Assembly: GCA_947650365.1 (NCBI GenBank)
Contig: OX393551.1
Span: 66,847,406 to 66,911,405, forward strand
DNA: 64,000 nucleotides
Source of the DNA: Chamaelirium japonicum
Taxonomy: Eukaryota > Streptophyta > Magnoliopsida > Liliales > Melanthiaceae
Direction: 5' to 3'
Shown here: one piece after another, positions 11,509 through 22,019 of the stretch
Layout: every line of letters begins with the position of its first letter
How positions within the stretch are numbered: the first letter of the stretch is position 1
Notes under the pieces: generated by a model
Database searches by the model: none
Seen by the model: only the letters and a program-made list of their open reading frames with translations
What the model was told of the DNA's origin: nothing
Made by a program: the position numbers and the translations under genes

Positions 11509-12888
11509 TGATGCATGCACCAATAAGGTACACTACAATCTTAAGCCCTTCTAGGGTTTTCTTTGGTCAATAGCTAAGGTTTATTGTTCAATATAGCGAC
11601 ATATAACTCAAAAGGACAGCAACATCAATTATCTCACGCAATTCTATAAGTTCATGCAATCAACATAAAGCAGATTTACGACTTAAACAATTAAAGAACG
11701 CAATATTATCACAGAAAACTGATTTCAGCACATAATAGAGTCAATCGCAACAATAGATATGTAAATTGAACAATAGGCATGCATCAGATTTTCACTAAAT
11801 AGGTTAGATATGTTTGCTAGGGTTACCGACAGACTATAGATGGCGAATCTAGCAAATAGGCATAAGTTATGGCTTTAACTAGCGATGAAAAGGATGATGA
11901 CGGCTGCAATGCGGAGCGGAGGCAATGGAAACGAATGGAAAACGATGCGGATGCGAGGGGAAATAAAGAAAAGAAAAGATACTGCCTGGGGTTTCCCGCC
12001 GTGGGTCGATTGCGAGGATGCGCCGATGATCCCGCACACGGAGCAAGACCGGACGTCGGGAGAAGCCGGAACCTTCGAAAAATCAGCACCAAGGCCTTCA
12101 CGAGGCGAAGTCGTGGAAGCGGCGAGGATCGGGGACACGCGTCTCGCCCGGAAGCACTCACGAAGAGCCACAAGTTCAGCAATTCAACAAAGTCTGAATT
12201 CTCATTCTTTCGTCATCTTTTTGTAGGATTAGGGTTTCTATTTTGATGGCCAAGATCAAAGGAGAATAGGGTTTGATGGTGTGGATGCAAGGGACCAAGA
12301 AAGGCAAGAAAAAGAGAGAAAAACAAGGGAGAGAAGAGAGAGAAAGAGAGGGACGGAAGCAAGGATCGGGTTGGCCTCGGGATCCGTGCGGTATAGGGGC
12401 CGGTCGGTGTTCACGGGAAAGAGAAGAGGAGGGGGTGCGGTAATCCTATGGAAGACCTATTGGGCTTAAGATAAGCCCAATTACATCCTAATTGAAGCCC
12501 ATATGTGCCACGTCATCTAAATTGAATTGTTTCGCCATCTAACCGTCGGTTTCGAGATCTAATCTCGTCCGTCGGTGCCCCGCAAACACACGCACCCATA
12601 ATTTTATTAATATCATGCTGTAACTCACCCGAGAAGACCCGGATTCAATCCGAAAAGCCCTCGGATGAGATCATGGACATCCCCCACGAACTGGGCAAGA
12701 ACAATAATAAAACTAAATGCTGAAATAAGGCCAAAAACATGGAAAAGTGGCCAAAAACTGAAATAACGGCTAACAAGTCCCAAACGGATGATGTCATCCA
12801 ATCATAAAAATAAATATGACAATAACTAAGATCTCTGGCGACGATCAGAAGATGCGGCGATGATCTGATGATGCTGATCATGCTGCAT
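11509..12888 (-). mobile_element. Candidate 5' LTR of the gypsy element
   Basis: About 1.38 kb next to the primer binding site. It begins TGATGCA and ends at or within TGCATCA (which would run to 12890), giving inverted TG...CA ends. It contains no gene. A second copy is not found on the left side of the element, so the assignment rests on position and end motifs only. Confidence 0.55.
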
Positions 12889-13638
12889 CAGTAGACATCC
12901 CTCTTGAGCTTCACTCGAAGCTACATCCTACAAATAGAGTACCTCTTTCAGATCCCACTCGGTACAGGCAGATTGTGGGACAGCTCGTCCACCTCTGCAT
13001 CACTCAGCCTAACATTGCACACGCTGTCAGCATTGTCAGTCAGTTTGTTGCAGCTCCATGCTCAGTTTACTATGGTGCTCTTCTTCGAATCCTCCGGTAC
13101 CTCAGAGGGACAGTTACTCGTTCCTTGTTTTTGTCGTTGTCTTCCTCTCTCAACCTTCGAGTCTACTCAGATGCAAAATGGGCTGAAGATCCGACTACAC
13201 GTCGCTCCACAACTGGTTACTGCTTGTTTCTCGGCAACTCTTTGATATTATGGCGCAGCAAGAAGCAGAAAGTGGTGTCTCTTTCCAACACTGAGGCTGA
13301 AAACAAAGTCATGGCCTCCACGACTAAGTAGATAGTTCACCTTCGACGTCTCCTCAATAATATCGGTGTTGCTTTTTCCAAGCATACTCCGCTTCACTGT
13401 GATAACCGAAGTACAATTTAGATTGCTAGCAACCCGGTTTTTCATGAGAGGACAAAGCAAATCGAAATTGACTGTCACTTCGTCGAACAGGAGTATAAGG
13501 CCATGATGATCTCACTACCCTTTGTTCCCTCAGCAGAGCATATCGTAAACTTCTTCACGAAGTCACATCCTGCGCCACGCTTTCGGTCTTTTATTAGCAA
13601 ACTCTTGGTGCATGATCCACCTTGAGTTTGAGGGGGGG
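12889..13638 (+). mobile_element. Copia fossil, right part (RNase H end and polypurine tract)
   Basis: Continuation of the Copia remains at 5410-6216, starting with the right copy of the 56-bp repeat (12889-12944). Recognisable RNase H pieces include VYSDAKWAEDPTTRRSTTGY and KKQKVVSLSNTEAE. The copia-type tail is followed by the purine tract TTTGAGGGGGGG just before the LTR at 13639. It is broken and contains several breaks. Confidence 0.8.
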
Positions 13639-13791
13639 TGTTAAGTGTATTCATGTATATACATACACTCAATGTATAGAGGACTCATATGTATTGACCT
13701 ATTGGCCTAATGAGAGATTCATCTCATTCTCTCCCCAAACCCTAGCCGTCTCTCTTTATCTCTCTCTCCCTTCTTTCTACGGTTTGTCACA
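13639..13791 (+). mobile_element. Copia LTR (153 bp) followed by a primer binding site
   Basis: Starts TGTTAAGTG directly after the polypurine tract and ends TTTGTCACA, so it is the 3' LTR of the Copia fossil. Unexpectedly it is followed immediately by TGGTATCAGAGCC (13792-13804), the tRNA-Met primer binding site normally found only after a 5' LTR. Confidence 0.75.
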
Positions 13792-13866
13792 TGGTATCAG
13801 AGCCAGACCTACTCCGGAAGCTCCTCCCGATAGTGCCCTTGCCACACGTATCCCGCGTGAGGGGTA

Positions 13867-14010
13867 TGTTGAGATGGTCATGCCTCACACGGTTTAGTCC
13901 CACATCAGTAATGGGAGCGTGTGATGAGCTGCTTATATACCCGTCTTGGACCTCCCCTTACAAGCCGGTTTTGTGAGAAGGCAGGTATCCAAGGCTCTGG
14001 GTTTGTCACA
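13867..14010 (+). mobile_element. TRIM-like LTR remnant
   Basis: Begins TGTTGAGATGG and ends TTTGTCACA. It includes TTTAGTCCCACATCAG and a TATA-like CTTATATACCC, a layout common in small plant LTRs. A related sequence lies at 31496-31612. No target duplication was found, so the boundaries are tentative. Confidence 0.35.
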
Positions 14011-14743
14011 AAGACAACCACAAGGCAATAGGAAATCAATCAACTTGCCGGTTGCCAGTCCATTTTGCATAGGTTCAATTCAAACAGGAACTTCATTGTC
14101 CGATAACATAAGATGCATTAGCTAGAAGCAAAAGAAAAGTTACCGATAGATAAATCTTGAACTTGGATATGAGGTACCAGTTTTCTTCAAAAAAAGAAAT
14201 ATAGTTTTCATTGAGGAATTTCTCAGCAACTGGTTTCCAATTTTGATGGTATATAAAAAGAGAAGGTGTTAGATAAAGATGCAGAAACAAAACTATCCTA
14301 GGTAGTTGTAGATATTGCAATTTGTGCTGTTAGAGAACTTCTTCGAATACCACGAGTGCATTATTCAAGGGGCAGAACTTAGATGTGGCAAGGTACTTCT
14401 AGTATGTATCTGAAAAACGAGGTTACGAGCGCTCAAAGAGTTCAACAGGAAAGCAAAGATCTAGACATTGGATTGTCCCGGTTGTAAAATTACATGTTCC
14501 AGGATTTCTGAAAATCCTATATTTCGCAAATAAAATGGAACAAAATACACATTTATCTACCTCTACAGCTTTAACAAAATTCCATTCAACATTATGATTT
14601 TTGCAATGATCCAAAAAAAGCAGATAATATAAATAGAAATACAGACTCCGGTAAAGGTACATAGTAATTAGAGAATCGCCTCGAAGCACCAATTTAACTA
14701 CAAACTAAAAGGCAAGTAACATCTCTGGAGTAAAACAAAGTAC
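14011..14743 (-). other. Start of SUN gene intron, no exon found
   Basis: AT-rich sequence downstream (minus strand) of the SUN exon's donor site. I looked for the remaining ~90 residues of a plant SUN domain on the minus strand and found nothing convincing here. Beyond lie retroelement fossils, so later exons are either outside the window on the left or lost. Confidence 0.5.
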
Positions 14744-15829
14744 CTTAGAGACATGTTCCAGTGTGACTGCTTCAGGTATTATCCCCATTTTTAGCCTGAT
14801 CTCAACGAACCCAGAGCTTCCTTTTAGGGGAAAACATTGTCCTGGCTCTCCAAAACTCGGTTCCAGCATTTTCTGTGCATTAGCATGAACTCCATTTCGA
14901 CCTTTAGCAACAGAAAACAAACCATTACCTTTCCCAGAAACATAGGGCTCAGAATGCCTAACCACCCTAGCTCCACCAGAAGCCAAAGCATAATCGACCC
15001 TTCCGAGACCATCAGCTGCGTGCTTTTCAATCTCTTTCTCAACAATATCCCGCGCAAGAACCCTGATGTGATCCAGACTCACATCTTTACCACTACCATC
15101 ATGACTTCCACTGTTCTTCCACTCATTCCAAAAACTCTCAATTTCTTTCTTAGGCAGGAGGCCCATGTCCTTCAGTTCATCCAAGGACTTATCTAAGTCA
15201 TCAGTTCTAGCTACCAACTTCTTCAACTCCGCCTCAAACGTCGTACCTTTATCTTCAACTAGCCTCAACTCGTTCGTCACAATCCCAATCTCATTTCCAA
15301 TTTTTTTATCAATAACTTCCAACTGAACCTGCAACATTTTTGCTGCTTTATTCAAAGATGTCTCAATTTCCGCAATCCGACCCTCATAATCCAAGCCTAC
15401 GAACGGAGAGCTAGTATTGTCTCCAATCCTCTCAGTCCATTTCCACACCATCTGCCCCATCCATAAAAGAACCGCAAGGAGCAAGCAGTTCTTGGTGAGA
15501 ATGCTAAGGGCGGTTAGCCACTTCGGCTTCTCTGGCTTTGGCAAATGTTTCCTGCGGCGTGGAGAAATGGTGGAGGAAGTAACGAGCCCTTTCTTCAAAT
15601 CTCTCGATCTCTCCAGCACGGTCTCTCCCCTGATTGTATGGCTCAGATCCTTCTCATCGAGAACCCCATTAATGCCTCCTCCAGCAATCATTTCATTATT
15701 TGAAATTTTCTCTACAGCAAGAATTGCTCTTCTCCTGGTATTGGGTTTTGAGTTCGAATCCAACGTCAAACTTGAATTGTGATTGGCAGTTGGAGTTGCA
15801 GCAGTTGCTGCTGCCGTAGAAGCAGACAT
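14744..15829 (-). CDS. SUN-domain nuclear envelope protein, first coding exon
   Basis: This encodes the first 362 residues of a plant C-terminal-SUN protein (AtSUN1/2 type). Such proteins lie in the inner nuclear membrane and bind KASH proteins in the perinuclear space to form LINC complexes. I chose the ATG at 15829 because the start MSASTAAATAA resembles the MSAST start of Arabidopsis SUN1 and SUN2. The in-frame codons upstream lack an ATG. Domains: basic N-terminal nucleoplasmic region; one transmembrane segment about residues 109-128 (ALSILTKNCLLLAVLLWMGQ); coiled coil about 147-225; SUN domain from about 276 (GRVDYALASGGARVVRHSEP) with GEPGQCFPLKGSSGFVEI. The exon ends after LEHVSK at a donor AAG|GTACTT. 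The rest of the SUN domain is not found. Codon use is not GC-rich, unlike the other two genes. Confidence 0.9.
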
Positions 15830-16780
15830 GCTTCCGCCCCGACTACCGACAAAATTCAAAACAAAAAAAAAATTGTAAATGGCTGCAATACCTAAAGATA
15901 AAGAAAAATTACTATATCATTTTGTAGGAAAACAAATCCCAATACAAAAGTTTCAAATTTGATAAAGCACAAATTAACACAAACCGATATTTCTTACACA
16001 ATCCAAAAAAAGAAATGGATCAAATGTCTCCAAATGCTACACAATGCAGCAAGAACAACACAAGAAACCACTCCAAACGTAAAAACCAACCTTTCAAAAA
16101 AAAAACGGCAAGAAACACATCAAGGGCACAAGAAAGTCACTCAAATTCAAACCCTAATTTTCATTTAGAAAAAAAATAGATTGCATCAAAAACAGTAGAG
16201 AAAGGCACTCAAATTCAAACCCTAATTCCATTAAGAAATAGATTGCATCAAAAACAGCACATAAAGGCACTCAAATCCAAACCCTAATTTTCATTAAAAA
16301 TATATTGGATCAAAAACAGTACAGAAAGGAACCCAAATCCAAACCCTAATTTTCACGAGAAACCCCAAAACACAGCGACGAAGCTACTAAAAACGCAAGA
16401 TTTGGTGAAGGAAATCCAAATGAGTCGCCCAAACAAAGGGCGAACAGCACGAATCCGACAATCTCCAACACGAGAAGGCGAATTTGGAAACCCTAGACTT
16501 CAAGAAAGTGAACAGAAAACCCAGGAATCGGATTCGACACGAGCTCGACACCAACGAAGGAACAGATCAAGAGAGAGTGATGGAGAAAATACCGGGTATC
16601 GTACGACCCGTTGTGCGGCTTCCTACGGTCGCGGAGCTGCTCGAGCGCCAACGGAGACGGGTTCGGATGCTTCTCGGGTGGAGAAGAGAGGGAAGAGTAC
16701 TGGAGAGAGTGAGCGACTCTCTGCTTCGGTGAGTCGGTTATCTACGGTTGCACGGCGGAGCGAAGTGGGTACAGTGTAGT
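15830..16780 (-). promoter_or_regulatory. Probable leader and proximal promoter of the SUN gene
   Basis: Read on the minus strand, 16380-16780 is pyrimidine-rich with CTAGGGTTTCC-type sequence typical of plant 5' leaders, and 15860-16380 is AT-rich. A plausible 3' splice site (ATTGCAG) lies about 60 bp upstream of the ATG, so a leader intron is possible. The exact transcription start cannot be placed. Confidence 0.4.
16132..16370. repeat. ~63-bp minisatellite in the SUN leader region
   Basis: Four degenerate copies of a unit containing GGCACTCAAATTCAAACCC, a TAATTTTCATT segment and GATTGCATCAAAAACAG. It lies between the probable leader and the SUN start codon. Confidence 0.85.
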
Positions 16781-18077
16781 GTGTTGCTATTTGCACTCAC
16801 AGACAAAATAACTACTGGAATTAGTAACCAGTCCCTATAACCGTTCCCAACCAACTATAACGACATGAACAAATCTCATTTCACGGCAGATCTCTGGACA
16901 AGAAAAAAAAACGATTATTGAATGTAAAAAGGGTATGGGTGAGATGCACATATCATGGTTATGTATAAAAAAAATTCTTTCATACACAGTAGGGATTGAT
17001 CTAGAGGGACTTAACACTATTGGAAAAAATTAGTCAGCCTTAACCTTAAACGAAACTTGTTATAGGAACTGATCACTAATTTTGGGGGAAAAAAAAACAA
17101 CCTAAACAAAAGTAAGAAGAAAAAAAAACTCAACAAAATATAAGTACCGGATGTGTCTGTGATAGGTGGCCCTACGACCCGGACAACCCGACCCAACCCG
17201 ACCATATACAGGCATGAGTTTGAAGACTATTTCATGGGATTTCAGTGTTTGTAATGTAGTAGGATGGCATGTATTAACTTTGGCATGTGACTTGTTAAAT
17301 CAAGTTACAATCTTGTGGTACTAGAATGAATTGCAAATATGTGATGTATGAACTATAGCTAGTTTGGTCAAGTGATGGTTAAGATTTTTTCTAAATCCTA
17401 CCAAATAATAAATCTTAATGCGCCAGGTGGGCTAGGCCTTGGCCCTACTTATTGGCCCTACAACCCATAAGTAGGGCCAAGCCGGACTTTGGAATGAAAA
17501 AATTAAGACTGAGGTCGGGTCGGGCTTGGGCCAAACAATTAAAAAATTCTCAAGCAAGCCCGAACCGGCCAATGTCCCCCCAGTCCTCGACACTTGCCAG
17601 GTCTATTGGTACTGCCACATCCGCCGCCTCCTCGATCTCCTTCTTCTTCCTCCTCCTTCTTTTCTTCTTTGTCTGGTTTGTGTCAAAAGGATCATCTTTT
17701 TTAAAAAAATAACCTCTAAGAACAAGATTTTTAAATATGCATAAACTTATGTCAAAATGTCTCTACCATTCATGTAGGAGTAAAAACAAGGATAACAAGT
17801 CCCACTTTAAATTTAAAGTAAATTAAGAAACTTTAAATATATGAAGATTCTGGAAAAATCTTAAAACACACTCACAACAATTATTCAATCAACTTGCCTA
17901 AAACTTTTTTTTTATTATGAAGACGTGTATCCTTTTTCTTGAATGCAAACTTTATATATAATGTTCATGTACATATGTCATAGTCTAACGTTGATTTCAT
18001 TTCAAGAGCGTCAATTTTACCTTCATCTCAGTTATAATGTGCCTAAGTTCTATTATGTTAGAACTATTTTTAAAGCA
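16781..18077. other. Intergenic, no gene seen
   Basis: AT-rich with several homopolymer runs. Around 17160-17205 there is a short GACCCGGACAACCCGACCC tract like the hAT-type miniature elements elsewhere. 17410-17480 has a small inverted motif around TTGGCCCTACTTATTGG. No open frame looks like a protein. Confidence 0.5.
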
Positions 18078-18490
18078 TTTTAGTACCCATGTGGACCTCA
18101 TTATCGGGCATGCCTACCAAAGAGCGGTGAGCAATGGGTTGGAACTTAGAAGTACCCAGCTGGCAGGACTCGAGAATGCAAAATCCATGAGGGGTGGTGT
18201 CACGTGAGAGGTGGTATGCAGCTATAATTATCCCACATCGGATAATTAGCATCCTAACCTCGGGCTTATACACTCCATAGGGTGCATCACCTTTTGGCCG
18301 AGTCTTTAGGTGAAGGATATGATATGTGGTGTTACAAATAATATCAGAGTTGAGAACGGACTGTGTTATAAGGTCGGGGGAGTGTCATGACCTGTGTAGA
18401 CACCAATATCAGGCATTCATACTCAAGAGTGGTGAATAGTGGGTCGGAAGTACCTACCTGGCAAGACTTGTGACGATGCAAAACTGATGC
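18078..18490 (+). mobile_element. TRIM retrotransposon with a tiny interior
   Basis: A fossil terminal-repeat retrotransposon in miniature. The 5' LTR spans about 18078-18336 and ends TGTTACA. A degenerate tRNA-Met primer site follows at about 18338, then a purine tract (AAGGTCGGGGGA). The 3' LTR starts at about 18383 and is partial. The first ~105 bp of each LTR match (for example GCATTCATACTCAAGAGTGG versus its counterpart near 18107). The interior is only about 46 bp. The LTR contains TTATCCCACATCGG, common in plant TRIM promoters. It is broken at the right end. Confidence 0.6.
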
Positions 18491-18900
18491 AGAAAATACC
18501 TAGTCGATCATTCTGTTTAAAAAAAAATCAGCACATTCTAAAATCTCTAGATGTAACAAACTAGTTCATGCTCGTGACTATCGACACTGCAACGGGCCGT
18601 CTTCGGCGGCAACATACCCATCGAGCATCGTCACCTCCACCCCTACCGTATTCATTTGGCGGCTGAGGTCCCTGGTTTAACCATAGTTTTGATCGATTTC
18701 TTTTTATCTTTGTTCCATTTTGTGGTAAAAATATAATTAACACAAAGTATCTTTTTATGGTAAAGTTATAAATAACGCGAACGGTCTTAACATGTTATAT
18801 AGACATACAAATAGATACTAAAAAGTAAAAGCTTTATCGATTGTCTATTCTGACCGTTAATTTGAATCTCCAATCGTAGTAACATAGTGATCATCGAATC
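18491..18900. other. Relic resembling foldback subfamily B
   Basis: Contains AATCAGCACATTCTAAAATC (18528) and AAAGCTTTATCGATTG (18828) followed by ACCGTTAATTT. These match parts of the foldback elements at 479 and 62143. There are no TA runs here, and the material between is unrelated. It may be an old broken copy. Confidence 0.35.
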
Positions 18901-19120
18901 CTGATGCGGTACCTGATCACAGCCGTCCTTTCTTACCGAGGGAGAGGAGATGGAGCTTCCGTAACTGTCCGCCGATCTCATGGACGGTTTCCGTCTCCTC
19001 CTTCTCTGTCTCGACGAGCGGCTCATACTATTTTGTTGGGAGAAACGGAAAATATTTGTTGGTCCCCTCCTCTCTTCTCTTCTCCTCTCTCCACCGAAGA
19101 GGAGGTCAGTGATTAAAGCT

Positions 19121-19127
19121 TATAAAA
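19121..19127 (+). promoter_or_regulatory. TATA-like box upstream of the hydroxylase gene
   Basis: TATAAAA about 100 bp upstream of the ATG at 19229, after a pyrimidine-rich CTCTTCTCCTCTCTCC stretch. Position and sequence fit a core promoter; function is inferred. Confidence 0.4.
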
Positions 19128-19228
19128 CAAAAAAAAAATCAAAATTTTTTTTTATTTTAAATATTTTTTGCGGACCAATTTCTGCGAGCGGAAATTCAGT
19201 TCTCCTCTCTCTCCTCGGCTTCGGATCG

Positions 19229-19456
19229 ATGGGTGGGGTTTCTAGGGTTTCCGACGAGATCCTGGGGACCTTCGTCCCGATAGCCGTCTACTGGCTGTAC
19301 TCGGGGGCGTACTGCCTTCTGCAGAGCTTGGATCGGTTCCGGATGCACTCGAGGAAGGAGGAGGAGGCCAAGAACTCCATCTCCAAGGGCGCCGTCGTCA
19401 GGGGGGTACTCTTGCAGCAGTCGATCCAGGCCTCCGTCGCGATCGCGCTGTTCGCG
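19229..19456 (+). CDS. SBH: Sphingoid base C4-hydroxylase, exon 1
   Basis: Encodes the first 76 residues of a protein closely resembling Arabidopsis SBH1/SBH2, the endoplasmic-reticulum hydroxylases that convert dihydrosphingosine bases to phytosphingosine using cytochrome b5 electrons. Visible matches to family sequence are SDEILGTFVPIAVYWLYSG and SKGAVVRGVLLQQSIQA. The start is the first in-frame ATG after the leader and gives the family's usual N-terminus; the open frame extends upstream but without family similarity. The first hydrophobic segment (FVPIAVYWLYSGAYCLL) is about residues 14-30. The exon ends on a whole codon before the donor GCG|GTGAGC. The partner exon is 6.9 kb downstream and in phase. 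Confidence 0.93.
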
Positions 19457-19986
19457 GTGAGCTTTTCGGATCTTGCTTCCATCGATTCGGATTTCTCTGT
19501 GCTTGCATTATCGAAAGTATTTATTCCGTTCCTCAAAGTTAGGGTTTTCATGTGATCCGGATCGGCTTGAGATTGCTGTTCTGCCAAAAATCATGTCTCT
19601 CCTTATTTTTTTTTTCCCCAATTGAATTATTTGGGTAATAAATCTCTCAAATTTGGCAACCGTTTAATTGAAAATCTGTTAGTATAATACTAAAATGGAG
19701 CCCTCTGGACCACTTTTGAAGAGCTAGAATCCTTCTACCATGTGTGAACGCGACTCTCTCTCATGAATCATATTAAAAACCTGCTATAAAAATGATAAAC
19801 ACGGCATTCAATGGCATTTTATGGTCATTTTATGTTAATTAGAAAATCATTTGTACTGTCTCTTTTTCTCTAACAAATGAATCACACTCGGACAAGCAAA
19901 TCGCAATCACTTCAGATTGCACACTTCTTCGGATAACTGTGATGTCGTCGATGCTAACTGCTAAGTTGCGTGCTTCAAGTTCATCT

Positions 19987-20011
19987 GGGCATTGCCCGGG
20001 TTTCTTACTAG
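19987..20011 (+). mobile_element. Possible Helitron 3' terminus
   Basis: A short hairpin, GGGCATTGCCC, is followed 11 bp later by CTAG and then T, the form of plant Helitron 3' ends (hairpin then CTRR, inserted between A and T). The 5' end was not located. This could be coincidence. Confidence 0.35.
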
Positions 20012-20188
20012 TTCTGAACTAGTTTTGTAGGATTATAGTGCAAATGACTTGAGATTGGTAATTATGTAGTTCTTTATAACTTAGATCATAATAATGGTAC
20101 CTTCTCTAAGTTTGCAGCTATTATAAGCCAACTCCCGATTCACTCTAAAAACCATGACTACTTATTTAGCTTTACACATGGCTAACAT

Positions 20189-20675
20189 GGTGTTGGTCAA
20201 TTGGGCATCCCAGGGGAGTCCCTTGTATTGTAAAAAGCAGGTGTAGTCAATCAGGAGTCCTCGACCGTATTCAAAAAAACAGTGACAGTGGATCGACAGT
20301 CCTTGGCTGAGATTTCAAAGTAAGGTGTTAGTCAATAGTCCGCAGGAGCTTGGATTTTTAAATCAGGCATTAGTCAACAGTCCACACCGAGTCCACAAAC
20401 TCCGCAAAAATGTGGCTTGAAGTCCACAATATATATAAAAATGACAATCAAAGAGTTCGAGTGTTTTGGTCGAATATGAGTCCACGATCCGGGCAAGCTG
20501 CTCTTCTTATGTTTTCCACTGCACGAGCATGTTGCACATCCTCTTTCGATCACCGATGAGTCTCCACCAGCGTATTCTATTTCGATTGCTGGATAATCTC
20601 CAAGATGGGTGATGATATGCCTCAGTGGCTGTATGATTTGTGCTTGAAAACCACCTCTTTTTTTTGGGTGGGTAG

Positions 20676-20722
<47 letters not shown>

Positions 20723-21608
20723 GGGGGGGGATGATCTGCCTCAATGGGGTTTTGATGCTTCAAGTTGTAGTTTATGCTTTAGTGTCCTTCCACTATTTTG
20801 TTGTAGGTGGATAATGATATGCCTTAATTTTTTTTACATATTCATTATTTATTTTGTGCTTCATATGCTTTGATTTTTTTTGTCCCCTCTAGCTTCGTAG
20901 TTTTGTTCTTTGATTGATGTCTGTACAAGTTGTAAGGGTTCTTTCATAATGCATACACAACTGACCACCTTATACATATGCTTTGATTCTTTTTTTACCT
21001 ATACCTCTCAAAAGTGTTCTTTGCTTGGTATTTGTAGAGGTATTGAAGGTTCTTTCATAATGTAAGCACCACTGAGAACAAGATGCATTCTCCATTTATA
21101 TATATGCTTTAATTTTTTTCCCGTAAACTTCTCAGATTAGTTATTTGAATGGTGTTTGTGGAGGTTGTGGGGGTTCTTAAATAATGCATACACCACTGAT
21201 AACATGATACATTCAAGAACCTCAATATGTACATATACTTTGATTGTTTTCCCTCTACTTCTCAGAGGTGTTTTTTTTGGGTATTAATGAGCCTTAATTT
21301 TGCTCCATTGTTCTACATATTCATTTTTAATGAAATTTTTGATATTTGGGTTTCTATCTTTGAACTTGGACCTTCAAAACTCACAAAAGAAGTTCAGAGG
21401 TGTTAGTCAATTGGGATTTGGTATACAAGTCAAAAAAAAAAAAAAAACATGTGAACTCCGACAAAGGGATTTATGAGACCATGAACTCTTCAAAAAAGTC
21501 TATGGAGTCCTTAAAAAATTCCATTGACTCCTGAGAAAAATTATGGGAACTCCTGAAGTCCACGGAGTCCTATAGCGGTTGAAAAGTCCCAATTGACTAA
21601 CACCCCCC
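20189..21608. mobile_element. 1.4-kb non-autonomous DNA transposon with inverted ends
   Basis: Left end GGTGTTGGTCAATTGGG and right end reverse complement GGTGTTAGTCAATTGGG. The subterminal parts on both sides carry many AGTCC/GGACT motifs (for example GTCAATCAGGAGTCC and CCATTGACTCCTGAG). A further copy of the terminal motif lies inside at about 21398, so there may be one element nested within another. No coding capacity and no clear target duplication are seen. The superfamily is unresolved. Confidence 0.55.
20679..20721. repeat. (TG)n microsatellite followed by a G run
   Basis: About 20 TG units followed by TTGGGGGGGG, inside the intronic transposon. Confidence 0.95.
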
Positions 21609-22019
21609 AATTGTTGGAAGATAAGATTTTTTGACTTGTTTACTCTTGCGGGAAAGCCGTTATGCTGGCATATCAAGTAAAAGAGATATGAATATATTTG
21701 ATACCTATTTTAAATAGAGAGATGAATATATGGTTCCATTCAAGATTTCATCAAATGTGTTGAGTATATATTATTTTTTAAAATAAAAATAAGAGAGTTC
21801 GACATGAAAAGATTGTAAGATATATCAGAAAAAAAGTTTAACCACACAACCTAGGCTAGTGGATGTGTATGTCAGGAGCAAGAAAAGAAACAATGATAGG
21901 GGAATAATGCGACATCCTTAAACGGTTAGTAAAGGAGGGGAATTGGACCATAAAAGTACATCAAATTTGTTATGGGATTAAAACTTTATTTAGAGGATTT
22001 TATCTTTGGAGAATTTAGA

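Noticed and set aside
13867-14010. Cassandra-type TRIM carrying 5S rRNA sequence
   Set aside because: The small LTRs here have the common TCCCACAT promoter motif but I see no 5S rRNA-like segment.
16402-16779. Plus-strand frame upstream of the SUN gene
   Set aside because: It is the complement of the probable SUN leader and has no protein-like features.
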